Source: Cinclus cinclus
Lineage: Eukaryota; Chordata; Aves; Passeriformes; Cinclidae
Direction: 5' to 3'
Assembly: GCF_963662255.1 (NCBI RefSeq)
Contig: NC_085050.1
Span: forward strand, 25,848,631 to 25,912,630
DNA: 64,000 bases
Shown here piece after piece: positions 49,751 to 63,900 of the stretch; position 1 is the first letter of the stretch, and each line of letters opens with the position of its first letter. Under the pieces are notes generated by a model. It was given only the letters and a program-made list of their open reading frames with translations. It did not search any database and was not told the origin of the DNA. The translations under genes and the position numbers were made by a program.

Positions 49751-51144
49751 AAACTGATTCCAGGGAGTAAATTAGCAACACCAAAGAAGAATGGCAACTG
49801 GCACATTTTACCATCTATAGTATTGTTCCTTATCACACATATTTTTAAAGGAAAGCACCCGAATAAAATTCTCTGTGCATTTTCCTGTTGGAGGAAACAT
49901 GTTTATTGCCTATACAAAACACAGCAGGCTTTTTAATAAAGAAGACAATGGAGAGAAAAGCTGTGGATCCAGCGTTAAGAATATTTGTCTTAAACCTGAT
50001 TTGATTAGGACCTAATTGCCTTTTAAACAGCTTGTAGCAAGTAAAAAAGCACAGGAATTACTGAAATGCATTTCAAAAACTAGATCAGTAATGGACAGCC
50101 TTGTTCTCAATAAAGAAAAACTACACAATTCAGACTGGAACACTTGAAATTTGTAACTGGAGGACATTTTCTATATAAACATAGAAATGTACAAACATAC
50201 ATCAGCACTAAAAACTTTTAAAATTAGATAAAACTAAAGTTATCCTGCTTAGGACAAGTGTGCACAGAAGAAAAGCTTACAGTAAAAATTTATACTAATG
50301 TTCTCAAACCCTCTGCCTCCATTTTTCTGTTTATTTAGAAGACTGATTTGGAGTTCCTGCTCTAATGTTCAAAGATGTACTTGCCTTCCTTGAGCAACAG
50401 CAAGATATGGTGTTTACAGTAAACTTCTGCAGCAACAAATTTATTATACTTTGAGAGAAAGAATACATCAGCACAAAAATAATTATGGTATAAAATTCTA
50501 ACGAAGGACAGTTAAGCAAGTCAGCATGTTATATAACTAGAAATGAAAAACAGTAGCAGAAGCAAACATGGGTACATATACTGGAGATGTTTCAAAGACA
50601 GATCTTATCATGCAGTCAAATTCTAATTTTTTGTATACTTCTCCTGCACATAATATGTAGAAAAATACAAAATAAAGGAAAGTGAGAGCTATGAGGAAAT
50701 ATTATAGAACTTCTAATATTCTAATTATCAATGCCAATCAATAACAGAACACAAAATATTCTATTACGTTCCATAAAGTACTACAGAATAGATAAATAAT
50801 AAAATTGTCTTGAATACCAAAGTCCACGTAGCAAATAGCATATCAACAACAGCACTTCAATATTTTCATCCTGTCACACCAATGTACCCTCTGTTCTCAA
50901 AGACCAAAAGAAAGCATGGTCTCTCTGTTTTACTACTTGACTGCAGAAAAGCAGTGTGTTATATTACTTTTCAAGGACAGTTTAGATGTTGGTTGGATCT
51001 ATCCATACTCATTTCAGCTCAGAAGTGCTTTAGTGACAATAGCTGCCCTGTACTTGACATCAGTGCACATCTACTTCTACTGGTAAAATCCTTACACGCA
51101 AAGCAGCAAAGAAAAGAGCATCTGTACACGGCACTGAGCTAGGA

Positions 51145-51522
51145 ATGGGAACACTGAGCAAGGAACCAGAGGTTCCTTCCAACCCAAAGCTTTCCACGCC
51201 TGCAGGAACGCCCTTGGCAATGATGTGCAGTGCCCGGCTTCACCACAAGGGGGCAGAGGGCTCTGCTCTCTGCCCCCACCAGCTCCCACTTGCACGGAGC
51301 GCTCACGCTCGTGAAAGAAAACTTGAGAGAACTGTTGAACACGCAGAAATTACACAAAAGAAATACTTAATGTGCAATTCGAGAATTACTAAATGCACAG
51401 AAGCCACATCTGTCTTCAGAAGTCCCCAGGATGCAGATGACTGGGAGGCTATTTGCCCTGTTCTTGACCTCCCTGGACATTCACTTCTGGCCATGATCAG
51501 TTACTACACTGTAATAAAATAA
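51145..51522 (+). other. 125-codon open frame ending at a polyA signal
   Basis: A plus-strand frame of 125 codons runs from the ATG at 51145 and stops within TGTAATAAAATAAATG, so two overlapping AATAAA hexamers sit at its end. The first 40 bases (GGTTCCTTCCAACCCAAAG) resemble the conserved 3' end of a CR1 element, so part of the frame may be repeat-derived. The region around 51190-51310 is GC-richer than its surroundings. The protein has no recognisable motif, signal peptide or hydrophobic segment. It could be a terminal exon of a non-coding or lineage-specific transcript, or chance. Confidence 0.15.
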
Positions 51523-51691
51523 ATGTTCTTGTTGGATTTAGCACAGTACAGACAGTCTTCGAGTCAGAGAACTGATATCTGAAATAGCAGCTCAAGGTGT
51601 GTTAACAGAATAATACAGTCAAGCAAAACAGAAAAAAATACATGAAAATCTATTAATGACACTACTGCAAGATAGACCTTACCACTTAGAA

Positions 51692-51881
51692 GCCATTGTT
51701 AAGCACTGATGAGAGCTATCACGCTTAGGATGGATCCATCAAGACATTTTCGCCGAAGTCCAACGTTGTGCTTTGATGTAGGAGTAGACAAAGATGCAAA
51801 CAGCTTTGAGTCGGCTGGTATGTAGCCAAAAACTGGAGAAAGATCTCCAAACACAGTACAGACAAATGAAATACAGAACTC
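51692..51881 (-). CDS. alternative minus-strand terminal exon reading
   Basis: An acceptor with a pyrimidine run and TTTCTCTTCCAG opens a frame that needs one base from a previous exon. It then reads FCISFVCTVFGDLSP, GYIPADSKLF and on to ILSVIALISA before a stop, about 60 codons. A donor-like TAAGTG|GTAAGG follows soon after the stop, and all three frames stop before it. No AATAAA is seen close downstream on this strand. The phase-1 entry would accept any of the phase-1 exons, but none lies upstream on this strand in the window. It competes with the plus-strand reading at 51730-51817. Confidence 0.22.
51730..51817 (+). CDS. possible plus-strand first exon
   Basis: An ATG opens 29 codons beginning MDPSRHFRRSPTLC and ending ANSFESA, followed by one base and a donor, G|GTATGT, so it too ends in phase 1. 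The segment retains five CpG dinucleotides in a CpG-poor region, and its codons start with purines more often than those of the opposite frame. The same DNA can be read on the minus strand as a terminal exon (51692-51881), and the two readings exclude each other. There is no CpG island or clear TATA box upstream. I do not recognise the peptide. The likelihood that some coding exon is present is higher than for either strand alone. Confidence 0.25.
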
Positions 51882-51910
51882 TGGAAGAGAAATGGGGGGG
51901 GGGAGGGATT

Positions 51911-51936
51911 AAAAATAAATAAATAAATAAATAAAA
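51911..51936 (+). repeat. (AAAT)n microsatellite
   Basis: Six tandem AAAT/AATA units, next to a run of ten G (51894-51903) and close to the acceptor side of the minus-strand exon reading at 51692-51881. Confidence 0.9.
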
Positions 51937-51949
51937 CCAAACCTCAGAC

Positions 51950-54900
51950 ACTTCATAAAGATGTCAACAATTTCCAAATGTTTTAGAATTTATCAGTGAA
52001 AAGTTAAAAACTATAAAAATCTATTTGTTACATTTGTCTTTAAAATTGCTGTTCTGCTCAGAGGCTAATTATTCTTAATGTTTTTTTTCCCCATGAAAGA
52101 GAAAATTAAAACTGACACCAAAATAACATCTGGTTTCCCACGCTCAGCATATTCTGCATGAATCCATTCCTTAGGAAAGGTTTTAATTGCACTTTAGTTA
52201 CAAACATATTTTTATTAGTCATATATAACCACGCTAAAATGCAAGTATTTCTGAATCAATTTTTTCATACTAGTCCTTTTACTAGTTTCTTCTCTGATTT
52301 TGTTTTTCATCTGCTCAGTTAGCAGGAGGATGTGGTCAGAAAAAGAAACAAAACAACACTTCAGCTGGGTCTTCCTAAGAAAGCCTTGAGAACTTCTGGA
52401 GATTCCTTCACAATAGAAGTTTGTATGCAGCTGACATACTTGCCACAACTTGCCTAAACAGCAGTTTCTTTTTGCTCTTCTATAGTGCCAAATTACAGTA
52501 AAAGAAAGCACTTTAGTATTTTTAATTTTACCCTGAAGGCAGATCAAGCATTTTCAACTGCTTTTAACAATTCAAGTCTCGTCATGCAGTAGCAGTCCAC
52601 CACTCCGCAACATCTAGTTTAAAGGGGGAAGCTTTTATTCTTTTTTTTTCTTTTTTTTTTCAGATTTACAGCTTGAAAAATTCCAGGAATTTTAAAATTC
52701 CATAGCTTAAAATTTTTCCAGGAAAAATTTGTATAAAACCCTCTACATCCAACATGATTTTTAGTGTTCTGATGCAGCAAAAATGTAGCAGTTTCCTTTA
52801 AGGATGTGTGAACTATTCAACCATCATCAATTCTTTTATGTACAATTTTTTAATTAGTGTTTCCAAAAATACAAAAGAGAGACCCATATAAGTGCAATCT
52901 AAAGTTAAAAGCCACATCCTGAAGATTTTAAGATGTAAAGGACAGCTTAAAAGTGGGACTGTGAGACAAGCAGGAAAATTAGATGAACTTTTGCAAATAA
53001 AACACAACCTGATGTTTATATATAGATTAGGAATGTATTACATAATTCCTTGGAAAAAACAATGCAAGTGTTTTAAAATCAATTACAAAGGGAAGCATTT
53101 AAAGACAGACAAAATTCTGTTTGTGAATTTTACCTGTTAAATTTTTCAATTCTTTAATAAAAATGTCAACTGTTTTCCATAGTCTGTGCATTTGACAGTG
53201 CAGTGAGTCAAATACATTGCTGCTGTGCAGAAAACTCTGTTAACCTAATTGTCTGAAGAGGTAAAAGTGATGTGTATCACCTTTCATCCTACCTACATCA
53301 ATAAACTGTATTATTCCCTTTTTTCTCTTCTTTTTGCTCCACTTTTTAATTAAAAGTAAGCAATAGTTTAAATCATCTCATGCCAAACCTTACGTTCACC
53401 CCACTTCAAAAGAGAGTGGGTCACCTGCCTTTAACTCCTTCCCAGATACAATCACTGGGAACAGCACTTCAACACAACCAAACCCATGCCTTATCACCCT
53501 CCATACCCAGACAGAAATCCACCCTGGCATATGCTGACATTTCAGCTCAGTACCTCAAACAAAACATATGTTCACAGGTACATAATCCATTCTGTTTAGA
53601 GGCTTCCCTGCTTGCTCCCTTCAGAGCAAACTCATCTTCCTTCTTTACCACACCAGATTTAATCTCCCCTTCCCACCACACCACCCAATAGCCCAGCTGC
53701 TTAAGGAAGGAAATAAAGTTAAGCTGAAAACTGACTTGACTGTCCAAGCTTTAGGAAGGTACTGTCAATTCAACTAGCACACTGTTTCAAAAGAGGCCAG
53801 AGGGAGGGAAGCCCACAAAAACCCATGCAATGTACTCAAGTTTGTTTGTACACACTGAGCCATAACGAATTTTGTTGTAGCTGCTGCCCAGAACTTCAAG
53901 AACAACTACAGTTGGATTTGAATACAATCTGAGGCATTCTAGAGAATCAATCTGATCAGATTAACTCTGACTACAGGAAAAATAAAGTAACAGTAAAGGT
54001 AGCAAAAAGGTCAAAAGTCTCCAATAGATGCCAGTGAAGCTTACAGTAGCTACAGCACATTGCTGGGTCATTGGACTTCATTTCCTAAGGGCCGCTGACA
54101 AGTTAAAATGTAACTAACTTTATCAGATTTGAAGTCAAAGGTATCACACAGGTGCAGTTTCAGTGTTTGGGGTTCACCCCTGCAGAAGATTTATGAAAAG
54201 TTAAGAAGCAGAACATGAAAAAAAGAAACATCATAAAGTTGAAAATACAAGAGGTTTGCTATCATTAAGGTTCAAAAAATAGTACACAGAAAACTGATGC
54301 TACCTCTTAAGTTTTCCTATCTAAAAGAATTCAGAACTCCTCCAACAACCTGAATTGGAAAACACAACTAAAAATCCAGCCAACTTCAAATCTGATCAAG
54401 TAACACACACCTAACTTCTAATTACATGAACTTTTCTTGGGGAGGCAGGGAAGGGTGCTCACAGAGCATTATTTTCAAGCTGTTGTAGCTGCTATAATGT
54501 TGGCTAGTATGCAAGGTAGAACTCAACTTTCAGCTCTTGATCAGCAATTAAGATGCTCCAATTCAGCACACATTGCTAAGCATAGGGGAGGTGGTACAGC
54601 AAAAACTTCCAAAAACTTCAGGGATGGGAATGAACACTAATGTTGCCAGAAATCACCTTCATTTAAGAAGATACATACAAGACACTAAATTAGAGCCTTC
54701 TTTATAATTACTGGCCCAAAAGATTTAATAAGATGATACTTCAAAAGAAAGAAAGAAATATTAATAGTTTTAGCCATCTGCTAGAAGTGGTGTTTCCATG
54801 CCACAAACCCTAACCAGGCCTCAATACATTCTTTGCTTTTACACAGGTAGAATAAAGGCCAAGATGAACTAAATCCGTTTTTATTACATTATTTGAAAAA

Positions 54901-57900
54901 TTACAAGAAAAACTTGAAGTTTAGGGGCAAACATTTACACAATGGTACTATGACCACCCAAACCTGTGGCTAACCCATAACTTCAGCATTTTCTGGAGCT
55001 AAGTAACCTGCTGTCACAAGCATCCCCAAGATAACATCACCCCTGGTGAGCTCTGGTCCTCTTGACAACTTACACTACCCCTCATACAGGAGGTAGAAGG
55101 AAGAAAACAACACTGTTAACTATAAGCTAGATTTATTATACAATATATTGACTATATACAAGACTTTCCTGTTACAGACCAATTACACATTTTTTCCACT
55201 ACAGCACAGGGAAATGATAGCAGAAGGCTGAGAGATTTCCAGTGGCTGACCAGTGACCTTGTTCTCCCAACCTTTTCCTCAGCAACAGCATGCACTTCTA
55301 GACAATACTGAGCTTATGGCTTGCTGTCCTCCCAAGTGATACTGGTGACTGACATGAGAAATAGCAAAAAGAAGAGCTTGAGACCACCTGAATATTATGA
55401 AAGCCTCTTTTAAGCTATTACCTCATAAAATTGGATGTTGTAAGAATAGAAAGCGGGAATGTGTTTCCCAGGCTCCTTAAACTCAAAACTACTCCATTTC
55501 CTTACTGAAGCTTGGCACACAGTGTATCAACAGAAGATTTTTAGTAACAACTTTGTTCTTCTGCTTCCTGTAAAAGTTTTAAGTATATTAATAGTGTATA
55601 ACAATAATCAACACCACAAACTAAAAATGGTACAAGATGAACTGAGTGTTACTAAATGCTGTACTCCTGCAATATTCTCCCAATTTCACCAACCATCTCC
55701 TTACAGAAAAACATCTTTTTTCCACTCCACAATCCACAAAACCAGCGAGGCTGGGTGGGTGCTGATCAATTAACTGTGAGGAGCCACAAAAGCTGTAAAA
55801 AGAAGAGACACAGGGTCACTAATGCAAAAAGCAAACCTTTGGGGGGCTTGGGCAGGGAGAACTTCATTAAATACAAATATTGCAACTGGAAGGTGCGTAT
55901 AATTGGCACTGAATTAATTTAGGTTCAGCTTTTACATAACTGATAAGGAAATGAGATACCACTCAAAAGGCATACCAAGATCACCTAAAAGGATTCATGG
56001 GACAAGAAGAAAAAAACTTCATGTCTCAGTCATTACAAAACTTAGGAATCTAGCCAACCACCTGCACCTGAAAAATACATGTGTTTTACTGGTTCAACAC
56101 TTTCTTCTTCCACGAGTTACAAACAGCTCTCCATTTACAAACTGACAATATTCACTTGAACATTCGTAGTGAAGAATGATTTGCAAGATAAATTTGAGGG
56201 CTTTGTACTAAACATGTTATAATTTGACCATGATAACTGTACTTTAAAATGGGTTATTTGAATTCTCTTTTCCTTAATTAGCAGGAAAACGGACTAAGCG
56301 AATCCCAAATCATATCCACTGGGCCAGGGCCACAAACCCTGCCTGTTCTTTGAATCTCTATCACACCTTTTTTATCTTTTGGAGTCTCATTTCAAAGTAT
56401 TCAGCAGCATTCTAAAACTCAGCCCGTAGTTTTGCCACAGTAGAATGGATATGTCCATCTAGGCCTAAGACCTTACCAGTTTCTCATACAATTCTCTTCA
56501 GAATTAGCCATAAGACAAGAAACCCACTTCCTTCAGAAACAGTGATGCAGTTTTACCTTTCCAAGGTGCTAATTCCCTCTGATTGCTGCTTTACCCCTGC
56601 TTTTCAAGAAACTGCAGCAGATAAATACTTTTCTGCAAGTGATCTGCAGGGGACCAAGAAATTACAGTTCTTTCCTCTTAGCATGAGAGGTGGTAAGCAA
56701 TTCAGACTACCTTAAAGAAATGTTGCTTCCACCAGGAAAACAGCTAAAACTAAGTCTAAGTCTGTGTAGTATTTAAAAATTTGTGCTGGAACACAAGTAT
56801 TTCCAAGAGAAGAAATAAGTAAGACTCCAGCTTGCCTAATCTTATATCCCCTAGAATTTATCATCACCTGTGCCTTCTTATTTCATATGCACTAGAAAGA
56901 GAAAACAGCAGATCCTTATGAAGAGCAACAACCATCATCTCTTCCTCAAATGCACTGCTGCCAGCAACAGTAAAACACAACATTGTGTCTGGAGGGTTTG
57001 CATTCATCTGAACAGCACTGCTCACCATCACCTATATTAACAAAGTTTCAGCCACGGGAAAAGTGACAACTTCTGTGAGTGTGCAGTGAAGGCAAGAAGC
57101 TTTAAACTCTGACCTCTGCACCACCATTGCTATAGCAACAACTGAGAAAATGCAAAAAATGCTAAATAGCTTTAGAAACTAAACTCCTTTTATCCCTTTT
57201 TACAAAATAAATTGCGAGCACAGCTAAACAAAAAAAAAAAGAGCTTGAAACTAAATAAATTAAATCCAAAGAACTGGACTTTATATCACACCTTCAAACT
57301 ACTTTTGGCCATTTCCTATTTTTGAAAGTATCTCAAACCAAAACCGACAATCCCTTTTTATTCAATCAGCTTTTGAAGATCAGCGTCTAGCAGGGTTTAA
57401 GCACTTGAAATTAAGATGCTGATTTATTTACCATTCCTTATGTAAAATATTCCTTTCCTTAACAGACTGTTAAGGCTCAAAATACATTCTCTTTGTTAAA
57501 AAGTGCCAAAAACTACAGAACACTGACCAGTTCTGTTACTGTAGCCATACAAAGAAAAAATGTGGCACTCTTTCCTAGTTATGATATAACATTGGGAGGA
57601 ACCAACGTGAACTTTATGCACGTTCAGTATCAAGGCCTATATGAATTAAATAAATAACACTTCCCCATTGCCCCACCGACACAAAAAAAAAAAAAAGCCT
57701 CACCACTTTACTCCCTTGAACAAAGCAAGAAGCTGCTTTCCCCACTTCCTCCTCTCAAAGCATCTTCAATAGAGTTTAAACACAGGTCCTATATATAAAA
57801 CACCAACAGTTCTCCCAATATGCTGACCAGACACAATGAAGTAGAACATCAACAACATAAAATATAGCAACCATAACATCAGTTAGCAAATATCTTAGCT

Positions 57901-60900
57901 ACTCAAGCAGTTGCAGAAAAACATTTCAATTGATACATCCCAACAAGATAATCAGCAGTTATTCTCTGGCCTCTGGAAATAGAATACAAACACTGCATAA
58001 AAAGCAGTAGTGCTAACTGCTTTTGAACTACAATGATCAGAATGGGAACTTTATTGTACCTGCAGACCATCTCAAGCCATTCTTTTATCCTAAACCATAG
58101 AGTTCATGGAGCCTGTATTTACACAGGGTAAGACATGAACTTGTTTTTCACTTTACAAAAAGCTCAAATGAGGCCACTCTGCATTCTCCAGCATAACAAT
58201 AACATAAACATTAAAGTAGCTGAATTATTCTTCTTGTTTCTAGGCACACAACATTAAGAAAGCCCTAGTGATTTCTATCTCTCCTCTGAATTCTAGTCTT
58301 CCCAAAATAATCACATAGTAGTTTTCAAACAGCCACCTGCAAAATATTCTGAATGTCTCATGTCCCTAACAAATGTCAGTTCTTAAACTTGGAATCTTAA
58401 ACTGTATCACTGATCCAGAGTCACAAAGATTGTATGCCTTTAATCTACACAAGTTACATGTTAAGGGTTTTATATACTAGACGTGGTTTTATGGGAACAT
58501 GCAATAAAAACTACTTTTAAATTATGGAGACTAGGACATACTTGAAAATGGAATTATTTATTCTTAACTTAAAAAGGCAAGACAAGATAGCAACAACTTG
58601 CACAACATCACAACATGGAATACACTATGCAATACCTTTAGATACCCTCCCAGGAGACACAAGGCTGGGCTTGAAACTGGATCACATCAGTTGCACAAAA
58701 TTTACCTCAGCACCACAAAAATCCGAGCACAATCTGTGCCTAACTTATTGTTTACAGATTGTGAATTACAGACTACAATAAATAATAAAAATAAATAAAA
58801 AACAAAAAGTTTGATCATGCCTTACAGGAAGAGAAGTGCTTTTAAATAAGGTTCATTTTACCTTAATACAGCAAAGGCCCAAAACTATACAAAAGTGCTA
58901 AAGAAATGTGTAGGTAAAAGCTCTCAGTTTCCTGCACCAAAAGCTTGCTCTATTTATTTTGTACTTCTGTTTACCCAGCTTTCTGTTCCCACACTCGGTA
59001 TCTAGCACTCTCATCCTCCCCAGCTATCCACCTATCAATTCTGCAGGTGGGTGCATGCAAATACATATAAAGATACAGAAACACATGTATCAACTCCATC
59101 TGAAAAAAAATCTCAGATCCCAAATTCTATATGCAACATCTACCACCAAAGTATTTTCAAATAGGGTGGCAATGGTAAGGTCTAAACTGAAGAAACAGAA
59201 GGAATGGGGCAAGATTTCCATGATTTCTTTGTCAAGAAACAGAGTACCAGGTTTGCCATATCCAAGTGAAGACATCATAGACACCTACACATTCTGCTAC
59301 TCCTGCAATGAATAAGAGCACTCGTTTGCAACTCCTTTCTCTTTATGAGCTGATGTGGGGTATCCTGGAGCCCCCTGAATCACACCAACAGCCATCATGG
59401 GACCAGTGACTACTCATCACCTTATTCCAGGGAATAAACAGGCCAGTCGCCAGGCACAGTGCGCAGGGCAGTAATTCTTCAGTTTTTTGGATGACATTGG
59501 ATGTTTTGGATGATGTCTACAGAGGTAGAAATCTTAGTACTTTTGCTTACGGTGATTTTTTTTTTAACACAGTCAGCATTACTGGCAGATTAGATTAGTT
59601 TAATTAAAAATCATGAAAATTCCATCAATGTCAGAATGTCCAGCTGCCATGGGCACAACCCCAGCAGTTCATTCTGATTTAGCACAAGAGCAGAAGTGGT
59701 GTTGATAAGGACTATCCTCATGAAAGACATCAAAATTACTCTGAGCACTTCAGCTATTTTCCCTGCTAATGCCTCTAAAGACAATCAGCCTTTGTCCAGG
59801 TCTACTGTTAGTTCCAAGTCCTCTTTAGGACATGGCAATTACAAAAAAAGATGTTGGGTTTTTTTTTTCTTTGCAAAACTGGACAACACTAGTGGAGAAA
59901 TAAATTCACTCTTTGCAACATCAACTTCAAATGCAAATTCCAGAGGTCTCATTTTATCAGAACATTCCCAAGCCTTATGGTATAGATATTTCTTCGCTTT
60001 TAAAAAAAATTAACTAATCTCCTTAAACAGTCTCCCACATTGAATTACTAGAGCCTTATCTTCTGGATCAAGTACAACAAAACTATCTCTATTTGTAGTT
60101 TTTATGCTATCTCCAGCTCTTATTTTATAAACATATCCAACATTATATCCAGTTACTCCAAACAAAGAAACTTAACTGCATAGAGCTGGCAAAACCTACA
60201 CAATTATTATACTTGAGAAGACTACAAAAAAACCAGCAGTGAAAGTTCAACAGCAGGAAGCCTGTGAAAGGCTAAACAAATGGGATTGCATATTTCAAAG
60301 CAAGTCTTATCCATAAGCCCACAAGGATCTTTTTAGCACACACCGTTTTATTTTGTGCTCTTCTCCCTTGCTAACATGCACACTGCCAGGGTACCTCTGA
60401 GCTCCTTGGATATTCTGCACGAGTATGACCAACATCATGCCAATGGGACCCAAACTATTGCAGGCCCAAGGACTGCTGGCAAAAGTGATACTGAAGCTGC
60501 ATTTAACCTACAGCTTCTCTTCCCCCTTAATGTAACAAACTGGAGCAGTAATATTTTTTGTTTTAAGTTGCAGTTTATGAAGACAAAGAGAAACCTTGAG
60601 AGAACTATGGAAGGAAAACAGGATCTCTAAGGTTTACCAGCAAGATACACCAACCAGAGTACTAAAACACCTTTATAAGGTCCCACTGGACCCTTCCCTG
60701 GAATACTTTAGAGAAAACTGGCCAGTGCATGCTAAAAAGACTAATATATGACGAAGGCAATTATAGCATTTCAGTAAGATAAGGTGAAAAAGAAATCTCA
60801 CCCAAACAAGAGAGAGTCTGGTTTATCTGGTTTAGCAAAATTATACTATTACTCTCTAGAAACACTCAAGATAAGGGGAAACAAACATTAAAAAGAAAAA

Positions 60901-63900
60901 ATTGCTACTCAAGATGAAAAACAGTGTTGGCAACGCCACTGACAAACTGCTTTAACATACAATTACAAATATTCCCAAAGTATCTGTTATTTAGTTTTGA
61001 AGCAGCCTTCCAATAGCTAGCTGACAAAACACACAAAGGTTATTTTATTATCATGACCATCTCATGTAACTTCACTTTAAAAAAGAATATATATAAGAAG
61101 AGAGGGGAGAAAAAGGTCCAAGCCAGAAGTCTTCTCACATTTTCTGGAACCTGCACATTCAAGTGGCAAGTCAATAGACCCAAGCCTACTGCTGGACGCT
61201 CTTGTCTGTAGCTATTTCAGGCTGGGCCAGCCTCAGCTCTTGAAAAATAAAGTTCTCTTACACCTGTATGGACCAGCTGCCAAAGCAGCAGCTGGAATGA
61301 TGAAAGAAAGCTCCCCCTGTACCAAGGTCTGTGCAAACTCCACACAGCTCAGCTTTGACTATTGTCACTAACCACAAAAAGCAACTCATGTTGCTTCTGG
61401 TGACAAGAGCAAGAATACCTACGTAAAGAACAAACCAATAAAACCCCAAACCTTACAGCAAACAGCATCAGGGCGCCAGGTCCTTGTACCAGACCAAATA
61501 TTCAGACATTTCAGAGAACCTCAAACTCAACTTTAGAAGTTCTGTTTGGTTTTGCTTTTAATACTTGCTCCTCTTCTATTTTTGCATGCAAACATAAGTC
61601 ACTAGGAAAAAAAATAGGGATAAATACAAAAATGCCTCAAATCTTAAGCCATGTCCAGAGCAAACACTGTTGTTGAACTAGCTCAAGGGGATTTTTTTTC
61701 CTTTTTGATATCTTCCGGTGATAGTATTGGACACTTGCTGCTTGAGACTGTATTCCGTCATTCTTCCTGGGAGGTGTTCATGTCACAGGGAATTAGGATT
61801 ATACCAGATTTGGGGGAGGGGAAAGAAGGAAAGGAAGGACAACACAAGTATTAGAAGAGACAGAGCTATATGGCAGCACATGGATACTCAGACAATTAAT
61901 TGTCAAGCGCTGAGGATAAGCAAGCCAAATACCAGAAGGAATTGTTCTTTTAGTAAATAGAAAAAGGCAGAAGCAACCCTAGCTGAGTCAGCCTGGCTAA
62001 CACCTATTACTAGAGTTCATCAGGATTTAGAGCAAGACCAGACAAGAATAATGCTGAATTCTAAAACCTCCTAACATTGAAACACTTCTCCAGCCCACTG
62101 CGATTCCCGGGAGGATTATTACAGATACAAAAGTTGTAAAGGTTCAAAGTTGTTTGGGTGTGAGCATGCAGAAGCTGCACAAAGCAGCAAACCACAGCCA
62201 GGCCGTGTGCTAGGCCAGCTGCCCTCCCACTGATGATAAGCTACATTGCATTTTCTACTGGCAAGGCAGGCCAGTACCCATAGATACAGGGTCACAAACC
62301 CCGAAATATTATCCTCATTTTTGTCACAGCAACTCACAGAATCCACATGTGTACACAGCTCCTTCCTCTGACATTATCTGCATGACACCCATAGTTTCTT
62401 TTAAGGCTTAAATGTAGGCAAAATCTGCTAAAAATTCGTGGCACTCTAAGCTAGAAGGAGCACATTATACACCCATGTCCTGTATTATGCAAGTCCACTG
62501 AAGTGAAAAGTTTGCCTTCACGTCTCTTAAGGAACTCAGACAAAAAATTGAACTTGTCCTTTGGTCCTTTATGCAATAATGCAGTGGTCTTCACCTGACA
62601 AGATGAAGAAGACAAACCCCCTGAAATACAAAGCTAGATATAAAATAGGCAACCACTGCCTGATGCACTGTTTTCCAAGTTGTTTTCCTTGATGCATAGC
62701 GACCGAAGAGAATTATAATCTTCTTAAGTTCTTAGAAAAAGTAAATACAGACAGCATGATCTCAACTGTATTAGCAAAAACTTTCAGCATACCAATTAAT
62801 TTTATCACCCCAAATTAGAAAGACAAGCATTCACAGTGAAATAAACATATGAGGACCACTCTTGAGCTGTTGAAGCCTAGCTGGATGACTCTGCAAAGCA
62901 TTAATACAGTAACATGAAAAATGTTCTACTTTTTGCCTCAGCCTCTACAACCTACAACTTCCCTTCTTAAAAGCATTATGCTATCAACATGCTTTGGTTC
63001 ACTTAGGCCAGTCAAACAGAATCAGAATTAGTTGAATTTTCCAACTTTACTTTACCTAACCTCACAGAAGAATTAAATAACTTTTCTTTTGAAATGAAGT
63101 TCATCAACAATGTTCTACAGCATCCCAAAGCAACATACCACCACTGTGCTCCAAGGAAACCACTTCCAGAGAAGACTTTAACCAAATCAATTTTGGAATA
63201 TAAATAAGGAGTCATTCACAGCAGCAATTTGCCCAGGGAAGTCGGTTGCCTACTGGCAACAACCACCTTCAAGTTCCACTAAGGACCTCTACAAACCCCA
63301 GATAAAGGAAGCTTTTGACAGTGAAAATCTTCTCATTTTTAAGTACGTGACTTACTAAACCTGCAACACAGTTTTTACGGAGGGGTTTGTTTCCTTCCTG
63401 AGACAGTGTCACAAGATAAGAATCAGTGTGGTTTTACAGCACTTGGGAAACAATCTTTCACAAAGGTTCTGAAGTATTCGGCACACATCCTCAGCATGAC
63501 AGTAACAACACAGAAGCAAAGCTACTGAGGAAATGACACGGTGAGGAAATACTTCTTAAGAAAACACAGTTAATTTCACTCTTTGCTCAACCCTCAATCA
63601 GCAAATCACCTTCTTTCTCGAAGTACTCTGTACACTCCATGAAGTCTGCAGCAGGGAGATATGCAATGCATAAACGAGTACAGAACTCGTTCTCCGGTTT
63701 AGTACATTTCTTCCCTAACGTCCATTTGAGATTTGTAATTCTCAAGAAGTCCAGGTTACACTTCTGCTACCCTGTCTCCAGACTGCCTTACTAGTCTTCA
63801 AGATCGTAGCAGCAAACTGCTATTGCAACCCCGTCAGTATGAGTGGGCCCTAAAATATTTGAGATTTGTTGGGGTTTCAGAGGGGTTTTTTAATGCTTTC

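Larger units (their letters stand above)
42700..51140. other. mainly non-coding AT-rich stretch
   Basis: Apart from the exon candidate at 44.03-44.16 kb, the 18-bp tandem repeat, the CR1 relic and A/T tracts, nothing was recognised. Frames on either strand are short and lack supporting splice signals. Confidence 0.5.

Noticed and set aside
63220..63250. CR1-like CCCAGGGAAGT match
   Set aside because: Only about a dozen bases match and the flanks do not continue the CR1 pattern.
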